Below, in pieces: positions 46,006-55,425 of a stretch of 64,000 nucleotides of DNA. Origin of the DNA: a virus; IMG/VR virus record IMGVR_UViG_3300046777_001715, positions 1 to 64,000 of that record; one strand, 5' to 3'. Below the pieces are notes generated by a model that had not been told where the DNA came from, ran no database searches, and was given only the letters and a program-made list of their open reading frames with translations. Position 1 is the stretch's first letter. Each line of letters starts with the position of its first letter. The translations under genes and the position numbers were made by a program.

Positions 46006-47760
46006 ATGTCATACTATCTAAATGTAATAAAAGATAATCCACTAGGCCTCTGGCCACTGGATGAGTCTGTATTTACAACAGCAAATGATATCTCTGGGTG
46101 CGGAAACCACGGATTGTACAACGGAACATTTAATTCAAATATAATGCCACTGGTGTATGGAGGATCCTTTGCTACAAAAATTACCAACACCTCTTCTATT
46201 TCTTATAACACAAATAAAAACTTTTATAAAAACGTTGGATTTGGAGGCTTTGCAACATCCGAATATTCAGACAATGATTTTTCTTTAGAGATATGGTTTA
46301 AGCAGAATATATCTACCTCTGAGCTTACTCCAATTTTGGGAGATCCTACAAATTCTATCGGCTTGTTTTATAAAGACGGAAATATAATTTTTTCTTTAGG
46401 TGTGGAGTCTTTAACCCACAAACTTTCTTTTTCACAAAAATCAATGCATATTGTTGCCAAATATAATGTTCGCACAATGGAAATTTATATTGACGGTACA
46501 CTTGTGTCCTCAAAGTCTTTGTATAACTTTAAGTTTGCTAATACCTCGGTTTCATTTATTTCTGGCCCAACAACAAACGTTCTAGATAGCTTTCTTGTAG
46601 ATGCTCCAGCAATTTATAGATATGGACTTTCAGAAATGCAAGTCTACAAGCATTACTATGCTGGCCTAGATCATACTCAGCCAGTCCATGTTGTTGCTCC
46701 AGACGATGGTTTGCTTTTGGGATTGCATGGCCAAAACATTGCACCAATATTTGTTTATGAATATACTAAAGATTCTCAGTGGCAATTATTCTTAGATGAA
46801 AATACATATTATGACGAAAAGAAAAAATATATAGGATTTAATCAAACAGAAGCTGCAGAGCCTAAGCAATTTACAATTAATGATGTTTTCCACATACCAG
46901 CTGGAATACCAATTGTATCTTCCAAAGTTGAATGGAGGGGGGATAAAAATGTTTCTGTGGAAACATCTTTAGATGGCATAACTTATGAACCATGCATAAA
47001 TGGATCATCTCTTCCACAATTTAATAAAGAATCATACACTGGCAGCAACATACTTTATGTAAGAATAACTATGGTTACACAGGATGCTTCAAAAGATTTA
47101 CCAAGACTGTCTTTGTTTAAGATTTCTTTTTATTCTAAAAAAGAGTCCTATGCACATAATTATGGGTATTACGCAGAATCAAGCAAAGAATACGACCTTG
47201 CTAATTTTAGCTACCCAGTTTTACTTAGACACCCAAATGTAGGATTAAAGACAAAAGGAACTGGTGGATTTAATGTGTCTGTAGACCAAGAGATAAGATC
47301 AATTGAGTTTATGTTTACTCCGTCTTCTATTTCAAATAATACAGTTTTTTACTCTTCCCTATCTGGCTCATACCCAGAAACTAAATTTGGCTGGAATGGG
47401 TCTGGATCCCTTAAGTCTAATATATCTAAGGTTTATATAAATGGGGTAGACAAAACATCAGCCTCAAATATTCAAAATGAGTTTGTTGTGAATGAGCCAC
47501 ACCACCTAGTCCTTGTTTTTACAGACCCAATTTTAAATGTATTACAGTTTAATTATTTATCTTCCTCAAGTTATGGGCCAGCATGTAATTATCAGAACAT
47601 AGCTTTGTATAAATATGACCTATCTCAGGCATTAGTCTTAAATCACTACAACCTATATTGTGGCAAACCTGCTATCTCGTCGTCAGATTCGTCACTTCAG
47701 CTGACAGAATCTTCAGTATCAACCTACAACCAAGACTATTTAGTAGTCTCTAGCGCCTAA
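46006..47760 (+). CDS. Large concanavalin/LamG-like tail protein
   Basis: 584 residues. 'PLGLWPLDESVFTTANDISG' near the start and 'FSLEIWFKQNI' / 'MEIYIDGTLVSSKSLYNFKF' are classic LamG-type strands; a second, partial LamG-like set (EFMFTPSSISNNTVFYSSLS, ALYKYDLSQALVLNHYNLYC) lies at residues 430-560. GGAGAG precedes ATG 46006. Last gene of the fibre locus, and probably a glycan-binding tail component. Confidence 0.75.
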   Translation: MSYYLNVIKDNPLGLWPLDESVFTTANDISGCGNHGLYNGTFNSNIMPLVYGGSFATKITNTSSISYNTNKNFYKNVGFGGFATSEYSDNDFSLEIWFKQNISTSELTPILGDPTNSIGLFYKDGNIIFSLGVESLTHKLSFSQKSMHIVAKYNVRTMEIYIDGTLVSSKSLYNFKFANTSVSFISGPTTNVLDSFLVDAPAIYRYGLSEMQVYKHYYAGLDHTQPVHVVAPDDGLLLGLHGQNIAPIFVYEYTKDSQWQLFLDENTYYDEKKKYIGFNQTEAAEPKQFTINDVFHIPAGIPIVSSKVEWRGDKNVSVETSLDGITYEPCINGSSLPQFNKESYTGSNILYVRITMVTQDASKDLPRLSLFKISFYSKKESYAHNYGYYAESSKEYDLANFSYPVLLRHPNVGLKTKGTGGFNVSVDQEIRSIEFMFTPSSISNNTVFYSSLSGSYPETKFGWNGSGSLKSNISKVYINGVDKTSASNIQNEFVVNEPHHLVLVFTDPILNVLQFNYLSSSSYGPACNYQNIALYKYDLSQALVLNHYNLYCGKPAISSSDSSLQLTESSVSTYNQDYLVVSSA

Positions 47761-47762
47761 TT

Positions 47763-47781
47763 TTGTCATTTTAGTTGACAA
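47763..47781. repeat. Inverted repeat TTGTCA/TGACAA before the head genes
   Basis: TTGTCA (47763-47768) and TGACAA (47776-47781) are inverted repeats 7 bases apart. The right arm contains TTGACA as a possible -35, but no well-spaced -10 follows (TATAAC is only 13 bases away). It could be an operator. Confidence 0.4.
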
Positions 47782-47820
47782 GATATGGACTTATATAACA
47801 TGAAATGGTAAAATAAAACA

Positions 47821-48156
47821 ATGGACATTAAAAGCATGAAGAAGCAGATCGTCGAAGAGACGACTTTGGGCATTTACGTATGGGAAATGCCAGATGGACG
47901 ATGGATTGGTGACGACGACGGCAACTTCCTTTCTGTTACTTCAATGAAGGGCAACCGTGTAAAAATGGACATGCTTGCCAGAGAAGTCCGATCTTACGGA
48001 ATTTATGAGGGGCAGCCAAAATTTCTTTCTGGTCGCAGAAAAATTGACGACGAAGAATTTGAGTATCAAAAGCAAAGACTTGAGTGGGGCCTAGTTCCAG
48101 ATCAGTTAGATATTGGCGTCTATAAAGACGAAATGAAAAAGGCAGGAAATAGATGA
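47821..48156 (+). CDS. Hypothetical 111-aa protein preceding the portal
   Basis: 111 residues. MDIKSMKKQIVEETTLGIYV then WEMPDGRWIGDDDGNFLSV and a Lys/Arg-rich end. Such short acidic/basic proteins are often encoded just before actinophage portals and have no known role. ATGA overlap with the portal gene. Confidence 0.7.
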   Translation: MDIKSMKKQIVEETTLGIYVWEMPDGRWIGDDDGNFLSVTSMKGNRVKMDMLAREVRSYGIYEGQPKFLSGRRKIDDEEFEYQKQRLEWGLVPDQLDIGVYKDEMKKAGNR

Positions 48157-49745
48157 AAGCTCAATACGAAGAAGACACAGAGTCCCTAGAAAACGAAATC
48201 AGATTAAGCACATATGCTGACATGGTTCGTTTTACAAAAGCTCAGGAGTCTGGATCTCCAGACGAGTTTAAGATTTCTGCAGAAGAGATGCAGAAGATGT
48301 CTGGAATGTCTCCAGCGTTTAGAAGAAAGCTTAGCAGAGAACTTTCAAAAGCTTTTACTGGAAAAGATGGGGCGGAAACACAGCAGAGCCTTTTAGCACA
48401 AGCAATCACAGGGTATGCATTCCTTGATGTTATTGAGCCAGTATATAACCTAGAATACCTTTCAAGACTTTACGAAATCTCTACATATAATTATGCAGCA
48501 TGTAATGCTAAAACCTCAAACATTGTTGGTCTAGGATATCAATTTTTAGAAACAAGAAAAACAAACGATGCGCTTGATGGAATCAGCGATGAGAAGCAGT
48601 TGGAAAGAGCACGTAGAAAGCTTTCAAAGCTTAAGCAAGATCTTCAAGACTGGCTAGATCAGTGCAACAGTGAAGACACATTCCAAGAAACTCTGATTAA
48701 AGTCTGGACAGATTACGAAGCAACAGGTAACGGATACTTAGAAGTTGGCAGAACTGTTCGTGGAGACATTGGATATATTGGACATATTCCAGCAAAGACA
48801 ATGAGAGTCCGAAGACTAAGAGACGGATTTGTTCAGCTTCTTTTTGGTAAGATTGTTTTCTTTAGAAACTATGGAGACCAAGAAACCCCTAATCCAATTT
48901 TGGGTGGGAATGACAGGCCTAATGAAATTATTCACCTTAAGAAGTACACTCCAGTAAATCAATACTATGGAGTGCCAGACATTGTTGCAGCCCAAAACTC
49001 TTTGGCTGGAAATGAATTTGCTGCAAAGTACAACCTTGACTATTTTGAGAATAAAGCGGTTCCAAGATATATTATTACAGCAAAGGGAGCAAAGCTTTCA
49101 CCAGAGTCAGAAAGAAAGCTTCTAGAGTTTTTCCAAGTTGGACTTAAGGGAAAAAATCACAGATCCCTGTATATTCCTCTTCCAGCAGATACTCCAGAAT
49201 CTAAGGTTGAATTTAAGATGGAGCCAATTGAGGCTGGCACACAGGAAGGCTCATTTGATAAATACCGTAAGGCAAATAGAGATGAAATGCTATTGGCTCA
49301 CCGTGTTCCAATTAACAAGGTTGGAACTCCAGAGGGGGTTAATTTAGCGGTAGCCCGTGATGCAGATAAGACATTTAAAGAGCAGGTATGTCGTCCAGCA
49401 CAGATGAGACTTGAAAAGAAATTAAATGCAATTATCGAAGAAAAGACGGATGCTCTAGTAATTAAATTTAATGAGTTAAGTCTTACTGATGAAGATACTC
49501 AGTCTAAGATTGACGAGAGATATTTGAGAATGCAGGTAATTACCCCTAATGAAGTTAGAATTAGAAAGGGTATGATCCCTCTAGACGGAGGAGACGAAGT
49601 CGTAGATTTAAAGGGTGAAGCTGCTGCAGAGCAAACAGCTCAGGCTGGAAAAACTAGAGCCAGAGATGGAGAAAGAGCAGCAAATTCCCCAGATAAATCT
49701 GGAGAAGGTAGAAATGCAAAGGGCGACGGAAGGCAAGTAGAGTAA
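48153..49745 (+). CDS. Portal protein
   Basis: 530 residues. A basic N-terminus, then AITGYAFLDVIEPVYNLEYL and YAACNAKTSNIVGLGYQFL, the usual portal core, with 'VPRYIITAKGAKLSPESERK' and 'AHRVPINKVGTPEGVNLAVA' matching PBSX/HK97-type portals. The dodecameric portal is the DNA gate and connector base. The last about 40 residues are disordered and charged. Position before the protease and capsid genes is canonical. Confidence 0.85.
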   Translation: MKAQYEEDTESLENEIRLSTYADMVRFTKAQESGSPDEFKISAEEMQKMSGMSPAFRRKLSRELSKAFTGKDGAETQQSLLAQAITGYAFLDVIEPVYNLEYLSRLYEISTYNYAACNAKTSNIVGLGYQFLETRKTNDALDGISDEKQLERARRKLSKLKQDLQDWLDQCNSEDTFQETLIKVWTDYEATGNGYLEVGRTVRGDIGYIGHIPAKTMRVRRLRDGFVQLLFGKIVFFRNYGDQETPNPILGGNDRPNEIIHLKKYTPVNQYYGVPDIVAAQNSLAGNEFAAKYNLDYFENKAVPRYIITAKGAKLSPESERKLLEFFQVGLKGKNHRSLYIPLPADTPESKVEFKMEPIEAGTQEGSFDKYRKANRDEMLLAHRVPINKVGTPEGVNLAVARDADKTFKEQVCRPAQMRLEKKLNAIIEEKTDALVIKFNELSLTDEDTQSKIDERYLRMQVITPNEVRIRKGMIPLDGGDEVVDLKGEAAAEQTAQAGKTRARDGERAANSPDKSGEGRNAKGDGRQVE

Positions 49746-49803
49746 GGATTTTAGTCAATCATTATTTGCCTTTTTAAGCACAGATTGATAAACTTTATAC
49801 AGT

Positions 49804-51132
49804 ATGAACATTGAAAAAACAAATTGGTCTAGTAATGGCAATCGCCTGTCTATAGGCGTCCCATTTAGCAAGGTCAATAAAGAAAATAGAACTGTTTCAG
49901 GTTTTGCTACATTGAACAATGTAGACCAAACAGGCGATGTTGTCACAGCGGAAGCGAGCCTTAAAGCGTTTGAAAACTTTAGAGGCAACATTCGTGAAAT
50001 GCATCAGCCAATTGCCGTAGGCAAGATTTTGTCATTTAAGTCAGAGACATTCTTTGATCCAATCTCAAAATCATTCTATGATGGAATTTGGGTGAGTACA
50101 TACATTTCAAAGGGTGCTCAAGCAACTTGGGAAAAAGTGCTTGATGGCACTCTTTCTGGTTTCTCTATTGGCGGCAGAATTAATGATGCAGACACAGAGG
50201 TAAACAAGTCAAACGGTGAGTCTGTAAGATTTATTAAAGATTACGATCTTGTCGAGCTTTCTCTTGTAGACTCTCCAGCAAACGAACTTTGCAATGTTCT
50301 TTCAATTGAAAAGGTAAACGGTCAATTGGTATTTAAAGGTCTTGCAGCAGAAACATTGGCGGCTAATGTATTTTTCTGTTCATCAGACAACATCGTTGTT
50401 TCAGAGACTGTTGAGTCTCGTGATTGCACAGCGTGTGGCAATTCAATGGAGATTATTGGTTGGGTTGAAAACAATGAGGTTAATAAGGCGGACGCAGTTC
50501 GTTACGTATACGAACAACATATAAATAAGATTTCTAGTTCTGCAAATGAACTTGAAAACAACACCGAAGTAAATAAAGGAGGTACAACAATGTCAGAAGA
50601 AACAACAATGACAGAAGAAACAACAGTTGATGCACCAGTCGCAGAAGCAGTAGCAGAAGCTCCAGTAGCAGAAGCACCAGCAGCAGAAGAGGCGCCAGCA
50701 GTTGCAGAAGAATCAGCACCAGCTGAGGATTCAGTTGCCGCCGATACCGCAGGAGAACCAGCAGCAGAAGCAGCTTCAGAAGAGCTTGATTTTGCAAAGA
50801 TGCTAGGGGACCTTAAGGGCTTCTTGTCCGATACACTTAGCAAGGCAGCAGAAACAAATGCAGCACAGGTTGCAGAAGTTAAAAACACTGTGGAGTCCTT
50901 TAGCAAGAGTGTTGAAGCAAGAATCGTCGATTTGGCAGAACAGCACAATAATTTAAGCGAGACCGTAAAGGGTATTCGTGAAACAATCGGTTCAGTAGAA
51001 AAAAGAATCGACGCAGTAGAGGGCGAGACTGCAATTAAGAAGTCTGCTGACCTTGGCGGGTCAACAGAGTTTGTAAAGAAATCAAAATGGAGCGGCGCTT
51101 TCCTCGGTTCCGTGAACGACATTCTAAATTAA
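49804..51132 (+). CDS. XkdF-type prohead protease with C-terminal scaffold
   Basis: 442 residues. The protease (residues 1-170) has His67 in EMHQPIAVGKIL and Ser121 in GFSIGGRIND, the HK97/XkdF-type catalytic pair. A Cys-pair ribbon (DCTACGN) follows near residue 213. Then from about residue 263 comes an Ala/Glu-rich, coiled-coil scaffold (AETNAAQVAEVKNTVESFSK), ending with SVNDILN. It would shape and mature the prohead. An internal start (50590) lets the scaffold be made alone. Confidence 0.85.
   Translation: MNIEKTNWSSNGNRLSIGVPFSKVNKENRTVSGFATLNNVDQTGDVVTAEASLKAFENFRGNIREMHQPIAVGKILSFKSETFFDPISKSFYDGIWVSTYISKGAQATWEKVLDGTLSGFSIGGRINDADTEVNKSNGESVRFIKDYDLVELSLVDSPANELCNVLSIEKVNGQLVFKGLAAETLAANVFFCSSDNIVVSETVESRDCTACGNSMEIIGWVENNEVNKADAVRYVYEQHINKISSSANELENNTEVNKGGTTMSEETTMTEETTVDAPVAEAVAEAPVAEAPAAEEAPAVAEESAPAEDSVAADTAGEPAAEAASEELDFAKMLGDLKGFLSDTLSKAAETNAAQVAEVKNTVESFSKSVEARIVDLAEQHNNLSETVKGIRETIGSVEKRIDAVEGETAIKKSADLGGSTEFVKKSKWSGAFLGSVNDILN
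50590..51132 (+). CDS. Nested scaffolding protein from internal start
   Basis: In-frame ATG 50590, 7 bases after a very strong AAAGGAGG ribosome-binding site inside the protease gene, gives MSEETTMTEETTVDAPVAEA and 180 residues of acidic, Ala-rich coiled coil. Nested protease/scaffold pairs are well known (lambda C/Nu3). The shorter form should be made in larger amounts than the full-length protein. Confidence 0.8.
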   Translation: MSEETTMTEETTVDAPVAEAVAEAPVAEAPAAEEAPAVAEESAPAEDSVAADTAGEPAAEAASEELDFAKMLGDLKGFLSDTLSKAAETNAAQVAEVKNTVESFSKSVEARIVDLAEQHNNLSETVKGIRETIGSVEKRIDAVEGETAIKKSADLGGSTEFVKKSKWSGAFLGSVNDILN

Positions 51133-51152
51133 AAAGGCAGGTGAAAAAATAA

Positions 51153-52202
51153 ATGAGCAATGAACTATTAGAAAAGGCAGTAGCAGCAAATACTACTGTA
51201 TCTACAGGCATGAACGGTGGATCCATTACAGGATCTGGCATTCACGTCGGAGCTACCCAAACAGGTGGTCTCCTCAACCCAGAGCAGTCAGCTCGCTTTC
51301 TAGATTATGTATTTGATGCAACCGTTATCGGTAAAGTAGCACGTACAGTTAGAATGAAGGCAGACACAACTGAGATTGATCGTATCGGAGTAGGCGAGAA
51401 GTTGATGAGAGTCGCTTCAGAAGCTGAAGATACAGGATCAAACGCAGGCGTTACATTCTCCAAGATTTCTTTGACCACAAAGAAGCTTCGTCTTGATTGG
51501 GAACTCTCAACAGAGTCTCTAGAAGACAACATCGAAGGTCCAGATCTTGAAGATCATATTGCACGTCTTATGGCAACACAGGCAGGTAACGACATTGAAG
51601 ACCTAGTCCTCAATGGAGATTCCTCACTATCATCAGATAACCTATACAAGGCATTTGATGGTGTTGTTAAGAGAGCAAAGGGCAATGGACATGTTGTAGA
51701 TGCAGCGGGAGCTAATATCTCTCGTGCAGTATTCAACAGCGCACTTAAGGCACTTCCACGTAAGTACAAGCAACGTCGTACAGACCTACGCTTCCTTGCA
51801 GGATCTAACCTTATTCAGGACTTCCTATACCAGCAAAGCATTGGTACAAATCAGACAATCCCACAAGATATCGCATCAAGCGTTATCCGTGGCGATGTGG
51901 CTCCACTTGGTGGACCAGCTGGTTATGTAGCACCATTTGCATTCGGTATTCCAATTGTTGAAGTTCCACTTCTAAAGGAAACTCAAACTGGTACACATAC
52001 AGGTGCATCAGGAGATCATGGTGACATCCACCTTTCATTCCCAAATAACGTAGTTATTGGAATTAAGCGTGATGTAACTGTATACAGATTCTTCTGGCCA
52101 CGTAAGGACTCAGTTGAGTACACACTCTACACTCGTGTAGGCGTTCAGATTGAACAAGCAGATGCTTGGGTAGTCGTAAAGAACGTTAAGGTAGCTTCTT
52201 AA
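51153..52202 (+). CDS. Major capsid protein (HK97 fold)
   Basis: 349 residues. After a short N-terminal arm, LNPEQSARFLDYVFDATVIG, SKISLTTKKLRLDWELSTES and 'NDIEDLVLNGDSSL' follow the N-arm, E-loop and P-domain layout of HK97-type major capsid proteins. The last part (DVTVYRFFWPRKDSVEYTLY) is the A domain. The gene is followed immediately by a strong terminator and a new promoter, as for a very abundant product. Confidence 0.88.
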   Translation: MSNELLEKAVAANTTVSTGMNGGSITGSGIHVGATQTGGLLNPEQSARFLDYVFDATVIGKVARTVRMKADTTEIDRIGVGEKLMRVASEAEDTGSNAGVTFSKISLTTKKLRLDWELSTESLEDNIEGPDLEDHIARLMATQAGNDIEDLVLNGDSSLSSDNLYKAFDGVVKRAKGNGHVVDAAGANISRAVFNSALKALPRKYKQRRTDLRFLAGSNLIQDFLYQQSIGTNQTIPQDIASSVIRGDVAPLGGPAGYVAPFAFGIPIVEVPLLKETQTGTHTGASGDHGDIHLSFPNNVVIGIKRDVTVYRFFWPRKDSVEYTLYTRVGVQIEQADAWVVVKNVKVAS

Positions 52203-52219
52203 TTTAAGGAATTACTATT

Positions 52220-52252
52220 AAAGACCCCTGGAATTTAATTTCGGGGGTCTTT
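52220..52252 (+). terminator. Terminator after the capsid gene
   Basis: AAAGACCCC pairs with GGGGTCTTT over a 15-base loop, then ACCTTTTAA. Confidence 0.85.
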
Positions 52253-52278
52253 ACCTTTTAACATTCAAATGCTATAAT
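52250..52278 (+). promoter_or_regulatory. Promoter TTTACC-N17-TATAAT (extended -10)
   Basis: TTTACC (52250-52255) overlaps the terminator's right arm; TGC-TATAAT ends at 52278. It drives the connector genes after the capsid terminator. Confidence 0.7.
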
Positions 52279-52300
52279 TAATGAGAACAAAGGAGAATGT

Positions 52301-52699
52301 ATGTCATTCACGACATTAAAAATTGCTGAGCTTCGTCAAATTGCCGAAGATTTTGCAGTTGATTTACCAAACTCAAAGAACAAAGCGGAAATCGTTGCAG
52401 CCCTCGCAGAAGAAGGCGTTACATGGGATGTATACCAAAAAACAATTAAAAATATTGAAGAAGAAGCAGTAGAGATGGAAGAGGTCCTTCCAAAGTTTGA
52501 CCCAAAGAAGGAGCAGCCAGAGAATACTGTTCTCGTAAAGATGACAAGAGCTAACTTTAGATATGACGCCCTTGGATTCACATTTACAAAGGAACACCCA
52601 TTTGTGGCAATGCCTTCAGAGCAAGCAGAAGAAATTTTTGAAAAAGAGGAGGGTTTTCGTTTAGCAACAGCAACAGAGGTTCAAGACTTCTACGCTTAA
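52301..52699 (+). CDS. Head protein with SAP/HeH-like N-terminus
   Basis: 132 residues. The first 40 (TLKIAELRQIAEDFAVDLPN..NKAEIVAAL) match a HeH/LEM-type helix-extended-helix, a fold seen in phage head-associated and termination proteins. An acidic linker and a C-terminal MTRANFRYDALGFTFTKEHP domain follow. AAAGGAG precedes ATG. Likely a head-completion or decoration protein. Confidence 0.65.
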   Translation: MSFTTLKIAELRQIAEDFAVDLPNSKNKAEIVAALAEEGVTWDVYQKTIKNIEEEAVEMEEVLPKFDPKKEQPENTVLVKMTRANFRYDALGFTFTKEHPFVAMPSEQAEEIFEKEEGFRLATATEVQDFYA

Positions 52700-52711
52700 C
52701 GAAAATTTAAA

Positions 52712-53704
52712 ATGGCAGAATTATATGTAAACAGTAACGGAGCAATTCGTCAAAAAATTTACTGGGGAGGTCAGCCAGTAGATGCAGACGGAAACGTAAC
52801 CGTTACTGTTTACGATATAACCGAAGATCCAGCCATTAGCCCATCAATTAATCCAGCAGTGGCAATTGGAACATATACTGCTACTAACCTAGAAACAGAT
52901 AATGGCAACTATGAGCTGGTTATGCCTTTTTCAATTACCTCTAGAAATAGAAAGTTAAAACTTGTTTGGTCGTACCAGGTTCAAGGAAACGCTGGTTCAA
53001 ATACAACTCATGTAGATGTTGTTACGCCGTATGTAAATATTTCAGAAGCAATAGATGCTCTTGGAATTGGCGTTGACCCAAGCGATGAAAATTACAAGTC
53101 ATACGAAGAGCTAATGCTTGCAGAAAAATATGCAAGAAAGCTAATTGAAAGCTATACAAATGATTTATTCTATACTTATGATGATGCTGTTACAGTATAC
53201 GGCGGCGGAGATGATTCATTACAGACCCTTTATAAGGTTAACGAGCTTCATGAAGTGTATGCAAATGACATATTGTTAATTGACAATCCAAACAATGTTA
53301 ATAATATTGGATACGATTTAATTCCAGTTTCTAGCGGATATGGAATTAAGGTTGATCGTGGAGCGGCTTTAAATAGAGACAACACAGTCTATCTTGCAAA
53401 CGGAATGGTTTCTCCAACCGTGTACGATATCGGATTTCAAGGGTTCTTTCAAAAAAATGTAGCATATAGAATTCAGGGTAAATTTGGCTGGGACTATGTT
53501 CCAGACGAGGTATCAATTGCAACAATTGAATTGATGAAAGATTTCTTTAATAAAGATACTCAATGGAAGCACAAATACGTAAAAAATATACAGACATTTG
53601 ACTGGCAATTTGAATTTGACCCACAGGTCTATAATGGAACAGGAAACTTTTTTGTAGATAATATCCTTTCTGGATATGTTATCAAGCAGATGCTGGTGAT
53701 CTAA
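52712..53704 (+). CDS. Head-tail connector (gp6-like with beta N-terminus)
   Basis: 330 residues. An Ig-like N-terminal beta domain (residues 1-110) is followed by helical ISEAIDALGIGVDPSDENYK and LMLAEKYARKLIESYTNDLF, a common head-tail connector/gp6-like core, then a beta-rich C-terminal region. It couples to the next gene by a one-base overlap. It likely forms the ring below the portal. Confidence 0.7.
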   Translation: MAELYVNSNGAIRQKIYWGGQPVDADGNVTVTVYDITEDPAISPSINPAVAIGTYTATNLETDNGNYELVMPFSITSRNRKLKLVWSYQVQGNAGSNTTHVDVVTPYVNISEAIDALGIGVDPSDENYKSYEELMLAEKYARKLIESYTNDLFYTYDDAVTVYGGGDDSLQTLYKVNELHEVYANDILLIDNPNNVNNIGYDLIPVSSGYGIKVDRGAALNRDNTVYLANGMVSPTVYDIGFQGFFQKNVAYRIQGKFGWDYVPDEVSIATIELMKDFFNKDTQWKHKYVKNIQTFDWQFEFDPQVYNGTGNFFVDNILSGYVIKQMLVI

Positions 53705-54132
53705 TGAGCGTAGACCTAGTTGGCTCAATTCTGTCAATGAAGGCAGATGTTTACTCTCAGATGGATTCTCAAGATGAAGACACTGGCGCACTCAGAAAAA
53801 CTTGGGCTTTTACAAAAACAGTCTCGTGCTTTGCCAAGGGAAGTATCAGCTCTACTGGTGGTCGTGGGTCGGATAAACAAAAGTATGCAACCAGATTTAA
53901 AGACACTGAGGCTATTCAAATTCGTGTAGATCAATTTGTTTCGCATAGAGATAAAATAACTAATATTAGAAATAATGAAGGCAAGGTTATTTGGTTTGAA
54001 TTAAATTATCCAACGAATACGCCAACAGTATTTGAGATAGTTGGGAATACCCCAATTACTGATCCATTTGGAAATGTGCTTGGATATAATCTTTTAGCAC
54101 AGAGATCGGAGAATCAGACAATTGGCGAGTAA
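53704..54132 (+). CDS. Head closure / head-tail adaptor protein
   Basis: 142 residues. 'ILSMKADVYSQMDSQDEDTG' and 'TEAIQIRVDQFVSHRDKITN' form the beta-barrel pattern of SPP1 gp16-like head-closure proteins. Its location (between connector and the gp10-like gene) is typical. Confidence 0.7.
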   Translation: MSVDLVGSILSMKADVYSQMDSQDEDTGALRKTWAFTKTVSCFAKGSISSTGGRGSDKQKYATRFKDTEAIQIRVDQFVSHRDKITNIRNNEGKVIWFELNYPTNTPTVFEIVGNTPITDPFGNVLGYNLLAQRSENQTIGE

Positions 54133-54916
54133 TGCAGCGGCTCTACAGTCAGCTTCTAACGCCCTAGGAGGCCTTATGAGAGGCTCAAAGCCGTCTGGGG
54201 TCATAGACCATGGGGGAACTGTCCAAAAAATTTCTGCGGCCCTTTATTACCAAACACAAGTAATGTCACACATGGTAACAGAAGCAACAATTCAAGAGGG
54301 TTTTGTTAATAGGATATATAATCAGATAAACAAAGATCTTGGAAATTACATTGATATGCAGGCAAGATCAAAGCCAAAATATCTGCACCATGTTTATGAG
54401 TGGGGAAAAACTGGAGAAAAGTCTGGCAGATTGTTTGAATTAACAAAAGAAAATAAAGGCGGATTTAATTTTTCAATGTCTTACAAGTTTAAGATGTCTA
54501 AAACATCAGTTCCAAAACAATCAACTAAAGGAAAGAATTACGTATTTAAAAATAAAGCATTTGTTATGGAAGCTGGAAATCCAGTTTTAATTACCCCAAG
54601 GACTCCAAGCGGAAGACTTGCTTTTGTTATAGACGGCAAAAATGTTGTTCTTCAGCCAGGCAGATCAGTAAGGGTGCAAAGCCCAGGAGGTAAGTACGTA
54701 AAGATGGGATTTGGAAACACATACAAATTCTTTGTCCGTGGAAACCTTATTCAAAATTCAATTAAAAGCTCTGGCGTGGAGCAGGCATTCCACCTTGTAA
54801 CCAGACAATCTATGATGTTGCCACCACTGGTAAGAGCAAAGGCTTATAGCTATTCTCCAGCATCCGTAAGAAATCTTGCACAGGCAGCAGTTCAAACAAA
54901 CGGGAGGAACATGTGA
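54122..54916 (+). CDS. Minor head-tail protein (HK97 gp10/tail-completion-like)
   Basis: 264 residues with a Gly/Lys/Arg-rich, beta-rich middle (SYKFKMSKTSVPKQSTKGKN, QPGRSVRVQSPGGKYVKMGF). By position it corresponds to HK97 gp10-like or tail-completion proteins. The start is uncertain: TTG 54122 overlaps the previous gene, whereas ATG 54176 has an AGGAGG only 4 bases before it. TGATG junction with the next gene. Confidence 0.6.
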   Translation: MASNAAALQSASNALGGLMRGSKPSGVIDHGGTVQKISAALYYQTQVMSHMVTEATIQEGFVNRIYNQINKDLGNYIDMQARSKPKYLHHVYEWGKTGEKSGRLFELTKENKGGFNFSMSYKFKMSKTSVPKQSTKGKNYVFKNKAFVMEAGNPVLITPRTPSGRLAFVIDGKNVVLQPGRSVRVQSPGGKYVKMGFGNTYKFFVRGNLIQNSIKSSGVEQAFHLVTRQSMMLPPLVRAKAYSYSPASVRNLAQAAVQTNGRNM

Positions 54917-55425
54917 TGGCAAACTATAAGCTAGATGCAGTAAATGAGCTTAGAAAATTCCTATGGAACGAATTTAAAGAGGCAGAGATTTTTGATGAGA
55001 CAGACTATTACTCAGACAATATAAATGAGACCATTGTCCCGCTTATCCCAGTTCAGCAATTACCAGAGCTCAATCAATTCTTGAGCGGGAAGAAGCACAT
55101 AGTCTATGATAAAACTGGAATTACCTATGATGATACATGGCTTATATGCAATGAGCAGGTTATGTTTACCCTATATTCAACAGACATCTCAGAAATCAAT
55201 GAAATGAGAAACTTTATCATTGATTTATTTAGAAGATCAGACGAATCTGCCAGAGATATTAACAATTTTATTGGAAATTCTTCAAAGTTTAGATTTCATA
55301 CTGTCTATATTGGAGATATTTCACCAACTGCCCCATCAGATGAGGTCCTAGGGTTCCTTTCTACAGATGTAATAGTAGAAATCAAGTATTCTAGGGATGT
55401 ATCTGTCAGTGGCAGGTTCAACTAG
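54916..55425 (+). CDS. Tail terminator-like protein
   Basis: 169 residues. 'DAVNELRKFLWNEFKEAEIF' and 'VMFTLYSTDISEINEMRNFI' match the alpha/beta pattern of tail-terminator (gpU-like) proteins that cap the tail tube; it lies just before the tube gene. ATG 54916 has GGGAGGAAC upstream; a GTG three bases earlier is possible. Confidence 0.65.
   Translation: MANYKLDAVNELRKFLWNEFKEAEIFDETDYYSDNINETIVPLIPVQQLPELNQFLSGKKHIVYDKTGITYDDTWLICNEQVMFTLYSTDISEINEMRNFIIDLFRRSDESARDINNFIGNSSKFRFHTVYIGDISPTAPSDEVLGFLSTDVIVEIKYSRDVSVSGRFN

Noticed and set aside
17873-47760. Integrase or attachment sites near the holin
   Set aside because: No integrase, recombinase or tRNA-overlapping repeat is seen, so there is no basis to call the phage temperate from this window.
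50502-51122. A 206-aa minus-strand open frame opposite the scaffold
   Set aside because: It is a mirror of the Ala/Glu-rich scaffold codons, lacks a ribosome-binding site, and has low-complexity Ser/Ala/Thr content.
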